Shown: positions 25,437-34,184, numbered from the stretch's first letter. The stretch: 64,000 nucleotides of DNA from Saprospiraceae bacterium (GCA_016719855.1 JADJYH010000004.1:62001-126000), one strand, 5' to 3'. Program-made: numbers and translations. Notes: generated from the sequence alone by a model not told the origin.

Positions 25437-27380
25437 ATGCTATCATCCGCCGTAACCCAGCCGACCCTCAAATTCCAGTTCAAGACCTTCGAGAAGCTGC
25501 CCGTCAAAATCTGGGACGACAGCCGGGAAGCCTCCATCCACGTGGCTCGGAGCATCGCCCTGGCTATCCGCCAGAAGCAGCAGGACGGCGAAAAAATCGT
25601 GCTGGGGCTGGCCACTGGCTCCTCGCCGATACAGGTGTACCGGGAGCTGGTGCGGCTTCACAAGGAAGAAGGCCTCAGTTTTTACAACGTCGTCACTTTC
25701 AACCTTGACGAGTATTACCCCATGGAAAAAGATGCGCCGCAGAGCTACTGGCGCTTCATGCACGAGCACTTGTTCGACGATGTGGATGTGCCTGCGGAGA
25801 ACATCCACATCCCCGACGGCACCGTGCCGATGGAAAAGGCACAGGAATACTGCACCTGGTACGAAAAGCAAATCAACCTCAACGGCGGCATTGACATCCA
25901 ACTGCTCGGCATCGGGCGCACGGGCCATGTCGGCTTCAACGAGCCTGGCTCTTGGGAAAGCTCCCTCACCCGCATGGTGCGCCTCGACGGCCTCACCCGC
26001 CGGGACGCCATCAAGGACTTTGGGCAAGAGGAAGACGTGCCCACACGGGCCATCACGATGGGCGTTGCCAGCATCATGAAGGCACGCACGGTGTTCCTGC
26101 TGGCCTGGGGGCAGCACAAGGCGCCGACCCTTGCCAAGGCACTGGAAGGCGACATCTCGACGGCCATCCCGGCCACTTTTCTGCAAAAACACCCAAACGT
26201 GAAAGTGGTTTTGGACAAAGCCGCTGCCGAGTGTTTGACCCAAATAAAAGCACCTTGGCTCTGCGGCGTCTGCAACTGGACAGAGGAACTGGCATGCCAG
26301 GCCGTGACTTGGGTGAGCCAAGAAACGGGCAAACCCATCCTGAAACTCACCAACGAGGACTACAACGAGCACGGCCTCAGCGAGCTGATGCTCCTCGAAA
26401 ATGGCGCTTACGAACTTAATATCAAGATATTCAACAGGTTGCAGCGCACTATCACGGGCTGGCCGGGCGGCAAGCCGAACGCCAACGACAGCACCCGCCC
26501 AGAGCGGGCCACGCCTGCCCGCAAGCGCTGCATCATCTTCTCGCCGCACCCCGACGACGACGTGATTTCGATGGGCGGCACCTTCATGCGGCTCGTTGAC
26601 CAAGGCCACGACGTGCATGTGGCTTACCAGACCAGCGGCAACATTGCCGTACACGACCACGACGCCCGGCGCTATGCGGAGTTCCTGCTGGAGTTTGGCG
26701 ATGCCCAGGGCCTCATGGACGACGACATCGAAAAGCGCTACAAAAAAATCCTCAAGTTCCTGAAAACGAAGAAGCAGGGCGAGCCGGACATCCCGGAAGT
26801 GCGGGCCATCAAGGGCCTCATCCGCCGTGGCGAGGCTCGGGCAGGTGCCCGTTATTCCGGCCTCACCGACGACAAAATCCATTTCCTCGACATGCCGTTC
26901 TACGAAACGGGCAAGGTGCGAAAGGGCGACATCACCCAAGCGGATATTGACGTGGTGGCAGCGCTGATGGAGAAAGTGCAGCCGCACCAGGTCTATGCCG
27001 CTGGCGACCTCGCCGACCCGCACGGGACGCACCGTGTCTGCCTGAACGCCATTTTCGCCGCCTTTGATAAACTGAAGGACAAAAAATGGACGAAGGACTG
27101 CTGGCTCTGGCTCTACCAGGGCGCTTGGCACGAGTTCCCCATCCACGAGATTGACATGGCCGTGCCGATGTCGCCGGACCAGGTGGCCCGCAAGCAGAAG
27201 GCCATCTTCATGCACCAGTCGCAGAAGGACAGCGCCCCCTTCCCCGGCGAGGACGAGCGGGAGTTTTGGCAGCGGGCCAAGGAGCGGAATGCGGCTACGG
27301 CGGGGCTGTACCGCAGCTTGGGGCTGGCGGAGTATGAGGCGATGGAGGCGTTTGCGCGGTGGAGGTTTGAGTGGCAGTGA
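25437..27380 (+). CDS. nagB: Glucosamine-6-phosphate deaminase fused to a LmbE/PIG-L deacetylase domain
   Basis: The 647-residue product has a NagB domain (about 20-270; GLATGSSPIQVYREL, FNLDEYYPM, GHVGFNEPGS) and, after TGWPGGKPNA, a PIG-L/LmbE domain (about 370-600) with metal motif SPHPDDDVISMGG and a later DPHGTH. This fusion is typical of Bacteroidota. The usual NDGH of the deaminase active site reads RTGH, so the position of Asp141 in E. coli NagB is Thr. The LmbE domain could deacetylate GlcNAc-6-P and NagB deaminate the product to fructose-6-P; that is inference. The start could also be 25359; the frame is open from 25293. Confidence 0.88.
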   Translation: MLSSAVTQPTLKFQFKTFEKLPVKIWDDSREASIHVARSIALAIRQKQQDGEKIVLGLATGSSPIQVYRELVRLHKEEGLSFYNVVTFNLDEYYPMEKDAPQSYWRFMHEHLFDDVDVPAENIHIPDGTVPMEKAQEYCTWYEKQINLNGGIDIQLLGIGRTGHVGFNEPGSWESSLTRMVRLDGLTRRDAIKDFGQEEDVPTRAITMGVASIMKARTVFLLAWGQHKAPTLAKALEGDISTAIPATFLQKHPNVKVVLDKAAAECLTQIKAPWLCGVCNWTEELACQAVTWVSQETGKPILKLTNEDYNEHGLSELMLLENGAYELNIKIFNRLQRTITGWPGGKPNANDSTRPERATPARKRCIIFSPHPDDDVISMGGTFMRLVDQGHDVHVAYQTSGNIAVHDHDARRYAEFLLEFGDAQGLMDDDIEKRYKKILKFLKTKKQGEPDIPEVRAIKGLIRRGEARAGARYSGLTDDKIHFLDMPFYETGKVRKGDITQADIDVVAALMEKVQPHQVYAAGDLADPHGTHRVCLNAIFAAFDKLKDKKWTKDCWLWLYQGAWHEFPIHEIDMAVPMSPDQVARKQKAIFMHQSQKDSAPFPGEDEREFWQRAKERNAATAGLYRSLGLAEYEAMEAFARWRFEWQ

Positions 27381-27454
27381 GGACGGAGTCTAAACAATTG
27401 AAAACATCCTTATCTACACATTAGCGGCATTATTAACAAAAGCAACAGATAAAA

Positions 27455-28342
27455 ATGAGAAAGTTTCGTTTTGCATTAGTAATTTTAGTAATTGTTGCTA
27501 TACTCTTAATGGGAGGTAATATTATTTATCTGAATTACATTTCTTCAGCCGACACTTATAAGGAAGATGTTTTTTTACAAAGTGAAACAAATAAAACAGC
27601 TTTAATTATTGTAGCTCATGATGACGATGCAATCAGCATGTCCGGCACAATATCATATTTGTGCGATAATGGTTGGGATGTTCGGGAATTATGTTTTTAT
27701 CAAGGTTGGGAAGATAAAGATTCTATTCGAAAAAGAGACCTAGAAAGTGCTGTAAGCCTCTTAGGAATGAAAAGTGTTGAATATTATGATATTGAATTAA
27801 GAAAAGGCAGAGATAAAATAGAGAAACCCTGGCTACCTATACCTTATAGTGATTTCGACAGTTCTTATAATAGAGAAATAGCGCATAAACACATTGAAAA
27901 TTTCATTTTTAATAATAAGCCATCTGTAATATTCACTTTGGACGATATAATGGGCGGATATGGTCACCCTGACCACGTAGTTATCAGCAAGCTTATTTTA
28001 GATTTTTGTATGCAGCACCAAAATGATTCTGCATTTAGTGTTGAGAGAATTTATCAAGCGGTTTTTGACCCTGAAATGAATGAAAGAATACTAAAAGATA
28101 TGGAAGCTTTTAAGTTGGCAAAGAAAGTATATAAAGTAGAAACATCGCCAAAACCAAATGTGTATCTTTCCTTAAAGGGAAGAGAAGTTATAAAAAAGCA
28201 AGCGTTATTGACCTATCCGACAGAACAAAATAGTTTGACTAAAATTTGGCCGTATTACAATTACTATCCTGCAAATATTTACTTTAAGATTTTTAACAAG
28301 GAGTATTACAGAGTGCTGAAAAAAAATGAAAACTACCGCTAA
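27455..28342 (+). CDS. PIG-L/LmbE-family deacetylase, membrane-anchored, AT-rich
   Basis: The 295-residue product has an N-terminal signal anchor (about 5-28). It is followed by a LmbE domain in which the metal motif HPDDE reads AHDDDAISMSGTI (about 53-65), and GHPDHVV supplies the distal His near 170. The metal-binding His and second Asp are kept; the Pro and Glu are lost. The domain should face the periplasm. Base and codon use are far more AT-rich than all neighbours, indicating recent transfer. It follows a gene that ends in its own LmbE domain, so two LmbE modules stand in tandem. The natural substrate is unknown. Confidence 0.82.
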   Translation: MRKFRFALVILVIVAILLMGGNIIYLNYISSADTYKEDVFLQSETNKTALIIVAHDDDAISMSGTISYLCDNGWDVRELCFYQGWEDKDSIRKRDLESAVSLLGMKSVEYYDIELRKGRDKIEKPWLPIPYSDFDSSYNREIAHKHIENFIFNNKPSVIFTLDDIMGGYGHPDHVVISKLILDFCMQHQNDSAFSVERIYQAVFDPEMNERILKDMEAFKLAKKVYKVETSPKPNVYLSLKGREVIKKQALLTYPTEQNSLTKIWPYYNYYPANIYFKIFNKEYYRVLKKNENYR

Positions 28343-28404
28343 ACACGTACGTTAACCTTTGCCATTATCATCAAAGTGACATAAAAATCCTGCGAGCCCA
28401 AAAC

Positions 28405-28443
28405 GAAAAAAGGCTTGTCCGCAAACGCAGACAAGCCTTTTTT
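28405..28443. terminator. Bidirectional terminator between the LmbE gene and atpG
   Basis: A 10-base perfect stem (AAGGCTTGTC with GACAAGCCTT) is flanked by A on the left and T on the right, between two convergent genes. It can end the plus-strand LmbE transcript and the minus-strand ATP synthase operon. Confidence 0.75.
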
Positions 28444-28461
28444 CATCACAAAAAACTAAAA

Positions 28462-29346
28462 CTAGGCACTCTCCAGCGCCGCTGCACCCCCAACGATTTC
28501 GAGGATTTCGCCAGTGATGGCCTCTTGGCGGGCTTTGTTGTACATCAGTTTCAGGTCTTTGAGCATTTCGTTGGCGTTTTCCGGTGCCTTGTCCATGGCC
28601 GTCATGCGGGCACCATGCTCCGAGGCGTGGGTGTCCAGCAGGTACTTTTGGAAAGTAGTCTGCAAGATGCTCGGCACAAGGACTTTCAACAAGCCCTCCA
28701 TGTCCGGCTCGAAGACGTAGTCGGCTTTGGCAGTGCCAGTTGCCTCCATCTTGGGCACTGGGAGCCACTGCTCGGTCTCCGGGAACTGGGTCGCTGCATT
28801 TTTGAAGCGCCCGAAGGATACGGAAACGGAATCGTAGGCACCAGCCTCAAACGAATCCATCAACTGCTGGGAAACCTGCGCTACGTTGTCGAAGCTGAGG
28901 TCGCTGAAGATTTCGACATAATCCCTGATGATGGTCGCATTGGGGTAGCGCTTGCGCATCGCATCGTTTCCTTTTTTGCCGATGGGCATAATGGTAAGGT
29001 TGCCTTCCCGAAGCACGTCGGCGTATTTTTCCTCAATGGTGAGAATGGCCGACTTGATGACGTTGGTATTGAAGGCACCGCAAAGTCCCCGGTTGGAGGT
29101 TACGACCACCACGCAGGCTTTTTTCACTGGACGCTCCGTACCGAAAGAAGTGGTGGCCTGCCCACCGAGGTTGGACAGGATGTTGCGCAGCATCTCGTTC
29201 TGCTTGTCGGCATACGGGCGTATCTTCTGCACGGCCTGTTGCGCCCTGCGCAATTTGGCTGCCGAAACCATTTTCATGGCCTTCGTAATCTGCTGCGTAT
29301 TCTGCACAGAAGTGATACGCTCCCGGACTATTTTTAAGTTCGCCAT
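28462..29346 (-). CDS. atpG: F-type ATP synthase gamma subunit
   Basis: Gamma is the central rotor shaft of F1. The 294-residue product has the N-terminal helix ITSVQNTQQITKAMKMVSAA, the Rossmann-like middle (SNRGLCGAFNTNV near 85) and the C-terminal helix with NEMLKDLKLMYNKARQEAIT, the family signature. It is the last gene of atpB-E-F-H-A-G, ahead of the terminator at 28405-28443. Its 5' leader is a heptamer inverted repeat (29354-29420). Confidence 0.96.
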   Translation of the reverse strand: MANLKIVRERITSVQNTQQITKAMKMVSAAKLRRAQQAVQKIRPYADKQNEMLRNILSNLGGQATTSFGTERPVKKACVVVVTSNRGLCGAFNTNVIKSAILTIEEKYADVLREGNLTIMPIGKKGNDAMRKRYPNATIIRDYVEIFSDLSFDNVAQVSQQLMDSFEAGAYDSVSVSFGRFKNAATQFPETEQWLPVPKMEATGTAKADYVFEPDMEGLLKVLVPSILQTTFQKYLLDTHASEHGARMTAMDKAPENANEMLKDLKLMYNKARQEAITGEILEIVGGAAALESA

Positions 29347-29353
29347 TTTTGAT

Positions 29354-29420
29354 TAGTTATGAGTTATGGGTTATGAGTTATGAGGGCACAAACTCATAAC
29401 TCATAACTCATAACCCACAA
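29354..29420 (-). repeat. Heptamer-word inverted repeat between atpA and atpG
   Basis: The left arm (29354-29384) is tandem GTTATGA/GTTATGG and the right arm (29391-29420) is tandem CTCATAA; the loop is 6 bases. On the minus strand, the CTCATAA-type arm next to atpG stops 8-10 bases before its ATG. The arms pair over about 28 bases with few mismatches. Confidence 0.85.
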
Positions 29421-29424
29421 TTCA

Positions 29425-31011
29425 TTACTTCTTGTACTGCTGAACAAGCTCCGCTGCGAGTTTTTCCACGATGGCCAGCGACTCGTTGCCGAGGCCGCCC
29501 TTGCGGAAATCTTCGAGGACTTCAGGATGGAACTGCTCCAACTTCAGCAAGAAAATCTCTTCAAACTCCTTCATTTTTTCCACAGGCACTTCCTTTACCA
29601 AGCCTTTGGTGCCGAGGTAGATCATGGCCACCTGTTTCTCCACCGATACCGGAGAGTACTGCGGCTGCTTCAGGATTTCCACGTTGCGCTTGCCCTTTTC
29701 GAGTACCGCCACGGTAGATGCGTCGAGGTCGGAACCGAACTTGGAGAAGGCCTCCAACTCACGGTACTGTGCCTGGTCAATCTTCAGCGTACCCGACACT
29801 TTTTTCATGGACTTTATCTGGGCATTGCCACCTACCCGGCTTACCGAGATACCCACGTTGATGGCGGGGCGGATACCTGCGTTGAACAGGTTGGTTTCGA
29901 GGAATATCTGGCCGTCGGTGATGGAGATTACGTTGGTCGGGATGTAAGCCGACACGTCACCAGCTTGCGTTTCGATGATGGGCAGCGCCGTCAAAGAACC
30001 GCCACCCTTCACGATGCCCGCTGCTTTGAGGCTCGGCGGGAGGTCGTTCATGCTCTGGGCAATGCCGTCGTCGTTGATGACCTTCGCCGCACGCTCCAAC
30101 AAGCGGGAGTGCAGGTAGAAGATGTCGCCAGGGTAAGCTTCACGTCCCGGTGGGCGGCGAAGCAGGAGCGATACCTCCCGGTAGGCCACGGCCTGTTTGG
30201 AAAGGTCATCGTAGATGATAAGCGCTGGGCGACCCGTGTCACGGAAATACTCGCCGATGCAAGCACCTGCGTAGGGAGCATAGAAAATCAGTGGCGCAGG
30301 GTCGGAAGCCGAAGCGGACACGATGACCGTGTAAGCCATTGCGCCAGCGTCTTCAAGCGTTTTGGCCACGTTGGCCACCGTCGAAGACTTCTGGCCGGAG
30401 GCAACGTAGATGCAGAAAACCGGTTCGCCCCGATCGAAAAATTCCTTCTGGTTGATGATGGTGTCAATGGCGATGGCCGTCTTGCCGGTCTGGCGGTCGC
30501 CGATGATCAACTCCCGCTGGCCACGGCCAATCGGTATCATCGAGTCAATGGCCTTGATGCCAGTTTGGAGCGGTTCGTTCACCGGTTGGCGGTAGATTAC
30601 GCCGGGCGCCTTGCGCTCCAGTGGCATCTCGTACTTTTTGCCACCGATGGGGCCTTTGCCGTCAATGGGCTGGCCAAGGGGGTTCACTACCCGGCCCACG
30701 AACTCCTCACCCACCTCGATGGAGGCGATGCGGCCTGTGCGGCGCACGGTGGAGCCTTCCCGGATTTTGTCACTGGAGCCCATGAGCACTACGCCCACAT
30801 TGTCTTCTTCGAGGTTGAGCACCACGGCCTGTACGCCGGTTTCAAACTCGACCAGTTCACCGGCCTGTGCTTTGTTCAGGCCGTAAACACGGGCGATACC
30901 GTCGCCGACCTGGAGTACTGTACCTACTTCTTCGAGTTCGGTGGCGGAGCTGAAGCCGCTCAATTGCTGCTTGAGTATCGCCGATATTTCGTCAGGTTTT
31001 ACGTCAATCAT
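29425..31011 (-). CDS. atpA: F-type ATP synthase alpha subunit
   Basis: Alpha is the non-catalytic nucleotide-binding subunit of F1. The 528-residue product has the delta-contacting N-terminal helix, Walker A GDRQTGKTAIAIDTI near 170, the LLLRRPPGREAYPGDIFY segment and the alpha/beta signature in SITDGQIFLETNLFNAGIRP. Its length is normal and the frame is intact. It sits between atpH and atpG, and both junctions carry repeat hairpins. Confidence 0.97.
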   Translation of the reverse strand: MIDVKPDEISAILKQQLSGFSSATELEEVGTVLQVGDGIARVYGLNKAQAGELVEFETGVQAVVLNLEEDNVGVVLMGSSDKIREGSTVRRTGRIASIEVGEEFVGRVVNPLGQPIDGKGPIGGKKYEMPLERKAPGVIYRQPVNEPLQTGIKAIDSMIPIGRGQRELIIGDRQTGKTAIAIDTIINQKEFFDRGEPVFCIYVASGQKSSTVANVAKTLEDAGAMAYTVIVSASASDPAPLIFYAPYAGACIGEYFRDTGRPALIIYDDLSKQAVAYREVSLLLRRPPGREAYPGDIFYLHSRLLERAAKVINDDGIAQSMNDLPPSLKAAGIVKGGGSLTALPIIETQAGDVSAYIPTNVISITDGQIFLETNLFNAGIRPAINVGISVSRVGGNAQIKSMKKVSGTLKIDQAQYRELEAFSKFGSDLDASTVAVLEKGKRNVEILKQPQYSPVSVEKQVAMIYLGTKGLVKEVPVEKMKEFEEIFLLKLEQFHPEVLEDFRKGGLGNESLAIVEKLAAELVQQYKK

Positions 31012-31021
31012 TTTTATGAGA

Positions 31022-31100
31022 TTTTAGACGATTAGACTTTAGACTTTAGACCAAAGACTGGGTTCGTCTAATGTCTAATGTCTATTATCTAATGTCTCTT
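31022..31100 (-). repeat. Heptamer-word inverted repeat between atpH and atpA
   Basis: The left arm (31022-31058) has ATTAGAC/TTTAGAC words; the right arm (31066-31098) has GTCTAAT words, with a 7-base loop. Read on the minus strand, the GTCTAAA-type arm ends about 10 bases before the atpA ATG. The same word family recurs at 51160-51250 and 57275-57353. Confidence 0.85.
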
Positions 31101-31667
31101 TTAAGCCATTATTTGCGAGATATAAAGATTGTCCTTAAAGTTCTTTTTCATCAGGTCGAGCTTGTGGGCTACACTGGCGTCGTAGAGCCTGTCGTCAAAC
31201 TCGATGACGAAACCGCCGATGAGGTGGGGATCTACTTCGGTGACGAGTTCCACGTTGTGGTCAGTGGTGTTGCTGGCAAGGAGCTTGGCATGGATGGCCT
31301 TCACCGCCTCTTCGCTCAGTTTTGCAGCCGTCACCAATTTGACCGTGGAAATATGTTTAATTACTTTGTACTGCTCAATGTATTCTTTGGCGATTTCGGC
31401 TAGGTGGGCCTCCCTTCCCTTGCGGAGCAAAATTTGGAGGAACGCCATGGTCATTTCATCGTACCTCCCGCTAAAAAGCTGGTTGAACACCTTTTCCTTG
31501 GTATCGGCTTTGACCACCGGGCTTCTCAACATCAACAAAAAGTCACGGTTTTGGGTCACTTTCTGGAAGGACTGCACGTCCTCCAAAACCCTGTCGAGCT
31601 TGCCTTGGTCCTTGGCAAGGTCAATCAGCGACTTGGCGTACCTCGATGCGATTCTTTGAACACTCAT
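31101..31667 (-). CDS. atpH: F-type ATP synthase delta subunit (OSCP)
   Basis: Delta links the b-subunit stator to F1. The 188-residue product begins MSVQRIASRYAKSLIDLAKD, the usual OSCP N-terminus, and ends with VDPHLIGGFVIEFDDRLYDASV ... KLDLMKKNF, the C-terminal signature region. Length and position between atpF and atpA are standard. Confidence 0.95.
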   Translation of the reverse strand: MSVQRIASRYAKSLIDLAKDQGKLDRVLEDVQSFQKVTQNRDFLLMLRSPVVKADTKEKVFNQLFSGRYDEMTMAFLQILLRKGREAHLAEIAKEYIEQYKVIKHISTVKLVTAAKLSEEAVKAIHAKLLASNTTDHNVELVTEVDPHLIGGFVIEFDDRLYDASVAHKLDLMKKNFKDNLYISQIMA

Positions 31668-31676
31668 CTTTATTAA

Positions 31677-31738
31677 TGATGAGTTATGAGTTATGAGTTA
31701 TGAGTTGTCAACACAGCTCATAACTCATACCTCATACC
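31677..31738 (-). repeat. Heptamer-word inverted repeat between atpF and atpH
   Basis: The left arm (31677-31705) repeats GTTATGA, and the right arm (31716-31738) repeats CTCATAA/CTCATAC; the loop is about 10 bases. The word is the same as at the atpA-atpG junction. On the sense strand the CTCATAA-type arm ends about 10 bases before the atpH start. Confidence 0.85.
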
Positions 31739-32250
31739 TAATTCAGCTTAATTTCTTTCACCAAATCGTTCACGAAAGCCTCCTGGGCTGTGTTGCCACT
31801 CAGCTCTTTGCGCAGGACTTTTTCGGCAATTTGGATGGAAATGACGCCCACCTGATTTTTCAGGTCGGTGATGGCAGCCATCTTCTGGTTTTCGATTTGC
31901 TCCTTGGCAGAGGCCACGATTTTCTGTGCTTCCTCCTTGGCCTTGCCCTTGGCTTCTTCGACTATCCTGGTGCCAGCGTCCTTGGCTTCCTTCAAAATCT
32001 GCGCACGCTCCTCACGGGCTTGCACGAGGAGTGCCTCGTTTTCAGATTTGAGGTTTTGCATTTCTTGGCGAACCCGCTTGGCCTCGTCGAGTGAACCTTG
32101 GATGTCCGATTCCCGTTTTTTCAGGGCAGCGGCGATGGGGCGGAAGGCGAATTTGCCAATCATCAGCCAGAAAATCAGGAAGATGATGGTCGTCCAGAAG
32201 ATGAGGCCGAAGTCCGGCTTGATAGGTGTAAAATCTATTAGAAAAATCAT
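31738..32250 (-). CDS. atpF: F-type ATP synthase b subunit
   Basis: Subunit b forms the peripheral stalk. The 170-residue product has one N-terminal membrane helix (LIFWTTIIFLIFWLMIGKF, about 14-32) followed by a long charged coiled coil. The start at 32250 (MIFLIDFTPIKPDFG) was chosen because the 19 additional codons upstream are not family-like. The gene lies between atpE and atpH. Confidence 0.94.
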   Translation of the reverse strand: MIFLIDFTPIKPDFGLIFWTTIIFLIFWLMIGKFAFRPIAAALKKRESDIQGSLDEAKRVRQEMQNLKSENEALLVQAREERAQILKEAKDAGTRIVEEAKGKAKEEAQKIVASAKEQIENQKMAAITDLKNQVGVISIQIAEKVLRKELSGNTAQEAFVNDLVKEIKLN

Positions 32251-32289
32251 GACGATTTGTGATTTCGGTTGATAGTGAAAAGTAAAATT

Positions 32290-32325
32290 GGCAGCCCCGG
32301 TGACCAACCGTCACTGTAGGCTGCC
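32290..32325 (-). terminator. Intercistronic hairpin after atpE
   Basis: GGCAGCC (32290-32296) pairs with GGCTGCC (32319-32325), with a further inner GTGAC/GTCAC pairing. It lies just after the atpE stop on the minus strand and lacks a good U-run in that direction. It may stabilise the atpE message end or attenuate transcription into atpF. This is the only atp junction with a conventional hairpin instead of the heptamer repeat. Confidence 0.45.
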
Positions 32326-32348
32326 TCTTTTTTTACAGGTCTCAGCAA

Positions 32349-32555
32349 TTACTTGACAAGGTACGCCATCACGATTGCGATCAGTGCAGCACCTTCTACA
32401 AGGGCTGCTGTCAGAATCATGTTTGCGCGGATGTCACCTACTGCCTCCGGTTGACGAGCAATGGCTTCCATTGCTTTTCCACCGATTTGGCCGATGCCGA
32501 TGCCGGCACCGATTACTGCGAGACCCATTCCGATAGCGGCTATTGAACCACCCAT
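32349..32555 (-). CDS. atpE: F-type ATP synthase c subunit
   Basis: Subunit c builds the membrane rotor ring. The 68-residue product has two membrane helices joined by the ARQPEA loop. The ion-binding Glu is in helix 2 (AALVEGAALIAI). The Ser-Thr pair that follows this Glu in sodium-type c subunits (Ilyobacter type) is Gly-Ala here and the later Tyr is Ile, so the ring is expected to be proton-specific. It lies between atpB and atpF. Confidence 0.95.
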   Translation of the reverse strand: MGGSIAAIGMGLAVIGAGIGIGQIGGKAMEAIARQPEAVGDIRANMILTAALVEGAALIAIVMAYLVK

Positions 32556-32583
32556 AAGTCGAAATATTTAAAGGTTAAGAAAA

Positions 32584-32660
32584 TGATTGCTGTATTGTTG
32601 AATTGCTGTATTGTTGTTTGTCCCGTTTAACAATTCAACAATACAGCAATTCAACAATCA
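32584..32660 (-). repeat. Octamer-word inverted repeat between atpB and atpE
   Basis: The left arm (32584-32618) has words of the type TGTTGAAT, and the right arm (32630-32659) has AACAATTC/AACAATAC words; the loop is about 11 bases. The left arm read on the minus strand (CAACAATACAGCAATC type) lies about 28 bases before the atpE start, farther than at the other loci. Confidence 0.8.
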
Positions 32661-33931
32661 TTAATGATGCGCCTCCTCCGTGGCCGCTCCGATGTACGAG
32701 GCGGTCAGGATGGTGAAAACGAACGCTTGGATGAAGGCCACCAACAACTCGATGGTCATCATGAACAAGGTAAGCACCGTAGAACCGATGGCCGTACCGT
32801 AACCCGCACCCACATTTATACCATTATTGCTGAACACGAAGATCAAGCTCACGAAGATGACCATTACCATGTGGCCCGCCGTAATGTTCGCAAAAAGACG
32901 AAGCATGAGGGTCATCGGCTTGATGAACACGCCCAACAATTCAACGGGCGTGAGGAGAACCTTGACCCAATTGCTGGTACACCAGGCATCCAAAGGATGT
33001 GCCCCCAGTAGTGCTTGTTGCCGCTGAGGTTCACCACCAAGAAGGTGATGATGGCCAATACCATCGTGACCGCTAGATTGCCGGAAACGTTGGAACCGCC
33101 AAGAAAAGGGATTTGACCAAAAAGGTTAAGTCCCAAAATGAAGAAGAACAGCGACATCAAAAACGGCAGGTACTGCTCCCATTTGTGCCCGAGAAATGGC
33201 TTGGCCACTTCGTCTTGTATGAAAAGGAAAATCGGTTCAATGAACCCTTGTATGCCCTTCGGCGCCATGCCGTCCCGGTTTTTGTAGGCTTTCGCAACGG
33301 ACAGGAACATCCAAGACAGCAGCGCAAAAATCAGTATCATGGAAGTCACGTTCTTCGTGAGCGAGAAGTCGTAAAATGACGTGATGCCGCCGCCAAAAAG
33401 GCCACCATCGGCTGTGCTGCGGTCTTCGGCAGGGTAAAGTTTGGATTCGTAGCAGATGGACGCAACTTCTTTCTCGCCACCATCTTCCCGCTTCACTTTC
33501 TGGAAATATGGGTGGTGCGCCACTTCTACTTCACCATCCGGGAAAGTTGGGTCGGCGATGCGCTGCACCATGCCCTCTACCAGCACGTATTTGTCAACAG
33601 CTACATGGCCGTTGCCGTGCGAATCCGCATGAAATTTACCAGAGGAGAATACAGACCAGCCATGATCTGGGGCATAAAGAAAGCAGGGAAGTGGGAAATT
33701 CCAAGGTCCGATGCTGTAGATGTTCTGGTCGGCGATATGGTGGAAAGCAGTCGCACCTGGGTCAAACTCATGCTCCTCGACAGGGCCACAACCAGCTTCG
33801 TGGGCGTCAGCGCTTTGGCCATGTTCCTCATTGGCAGGCTGCTCGCCACTTGGTGGCTCCTGGTGTTCTTGTGAAAATGCAAAAACGGATAGGCTGAGAA
33901 GGCAAATGAAACTGAGTATATAGCGACGCAT
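32661..33931 (-). CDS. atpB: F-type ATP synthase a subunit, frameshifted
   Basis: Subunit a holds the proton half-channels. From ATG 33931 the product has a signal-like helix and a periplasmic extension rich in His and Glu (about 20-170), as in other Bacteroidota. Membrane helices follow up to GHILWMPGVPAIG. Here the frame breaks at about 32964-32974. The other frame continues WVKVLLTPVELLGVFIKP, then LMLRLFANITAGH with the essential Arg, to the stop at 32661. Total length is two over a multiple of three, so one missing base (or two extra) explains it. All other atp genes are intact, so a sequence error is the simplest reading. Confidence 0.88.
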
Positions 33932-33978
33932 CTGAATTATTTTTATTGGCATTTCGACCCTCTTTTTGAAAAGCGGTG

Positions 33979-34008
33979 CAAAGGTAGCCATTCCGGCCTG
34001 TTTTCAAA
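33979..34008 (-). promoter_or_regulatory. Promoter of the atpB-E-F-H-A-G operon
   Basis: On the minus strand TTTG (34005-34008) is followed after 18 bases by TACCTTTG (33979-33986), a perfect Bacteroidota -7 box, 48 bases before the atpB start. Confidence 0.65.
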
Positions 34009-34184
34009 AAGTAGCTTTTACTTTTTTTTTTGTTTAAAAACCTTTGTGAATACTGGAATCAACGACTTTTACGGCGATACGCTGCAGGTGGTTTTTTTAA
34101 GTTTTGCGGAGCAGCGAAATGCAGATGGTATGTTTGGATAAAATTAGGGGCATTGCTTAATTTATTTTGTAATGCCAGCGATGT

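Noticed and set aside
25443..27215. 590-codon minus-strand open frame
   Set aside because: Antisense shadow of the NagB-LmbE gene; no domain or start context.
29354..29420. CRISPR array suspected from tandem short repeats
   Set aside because: Units are 7-8 bases with no spacers, the halves are inverted, and no cas gene is in the window.
29527..31035. 502-codon plus-strand open frame
   Set aside because: Antisense shadow of atpA.
32912..33991. Reading atpB as two separate genes
   Set aside because: The two frames abut exactly inside a conserved stretch of one family; a single-base shift is the simpler explanation.
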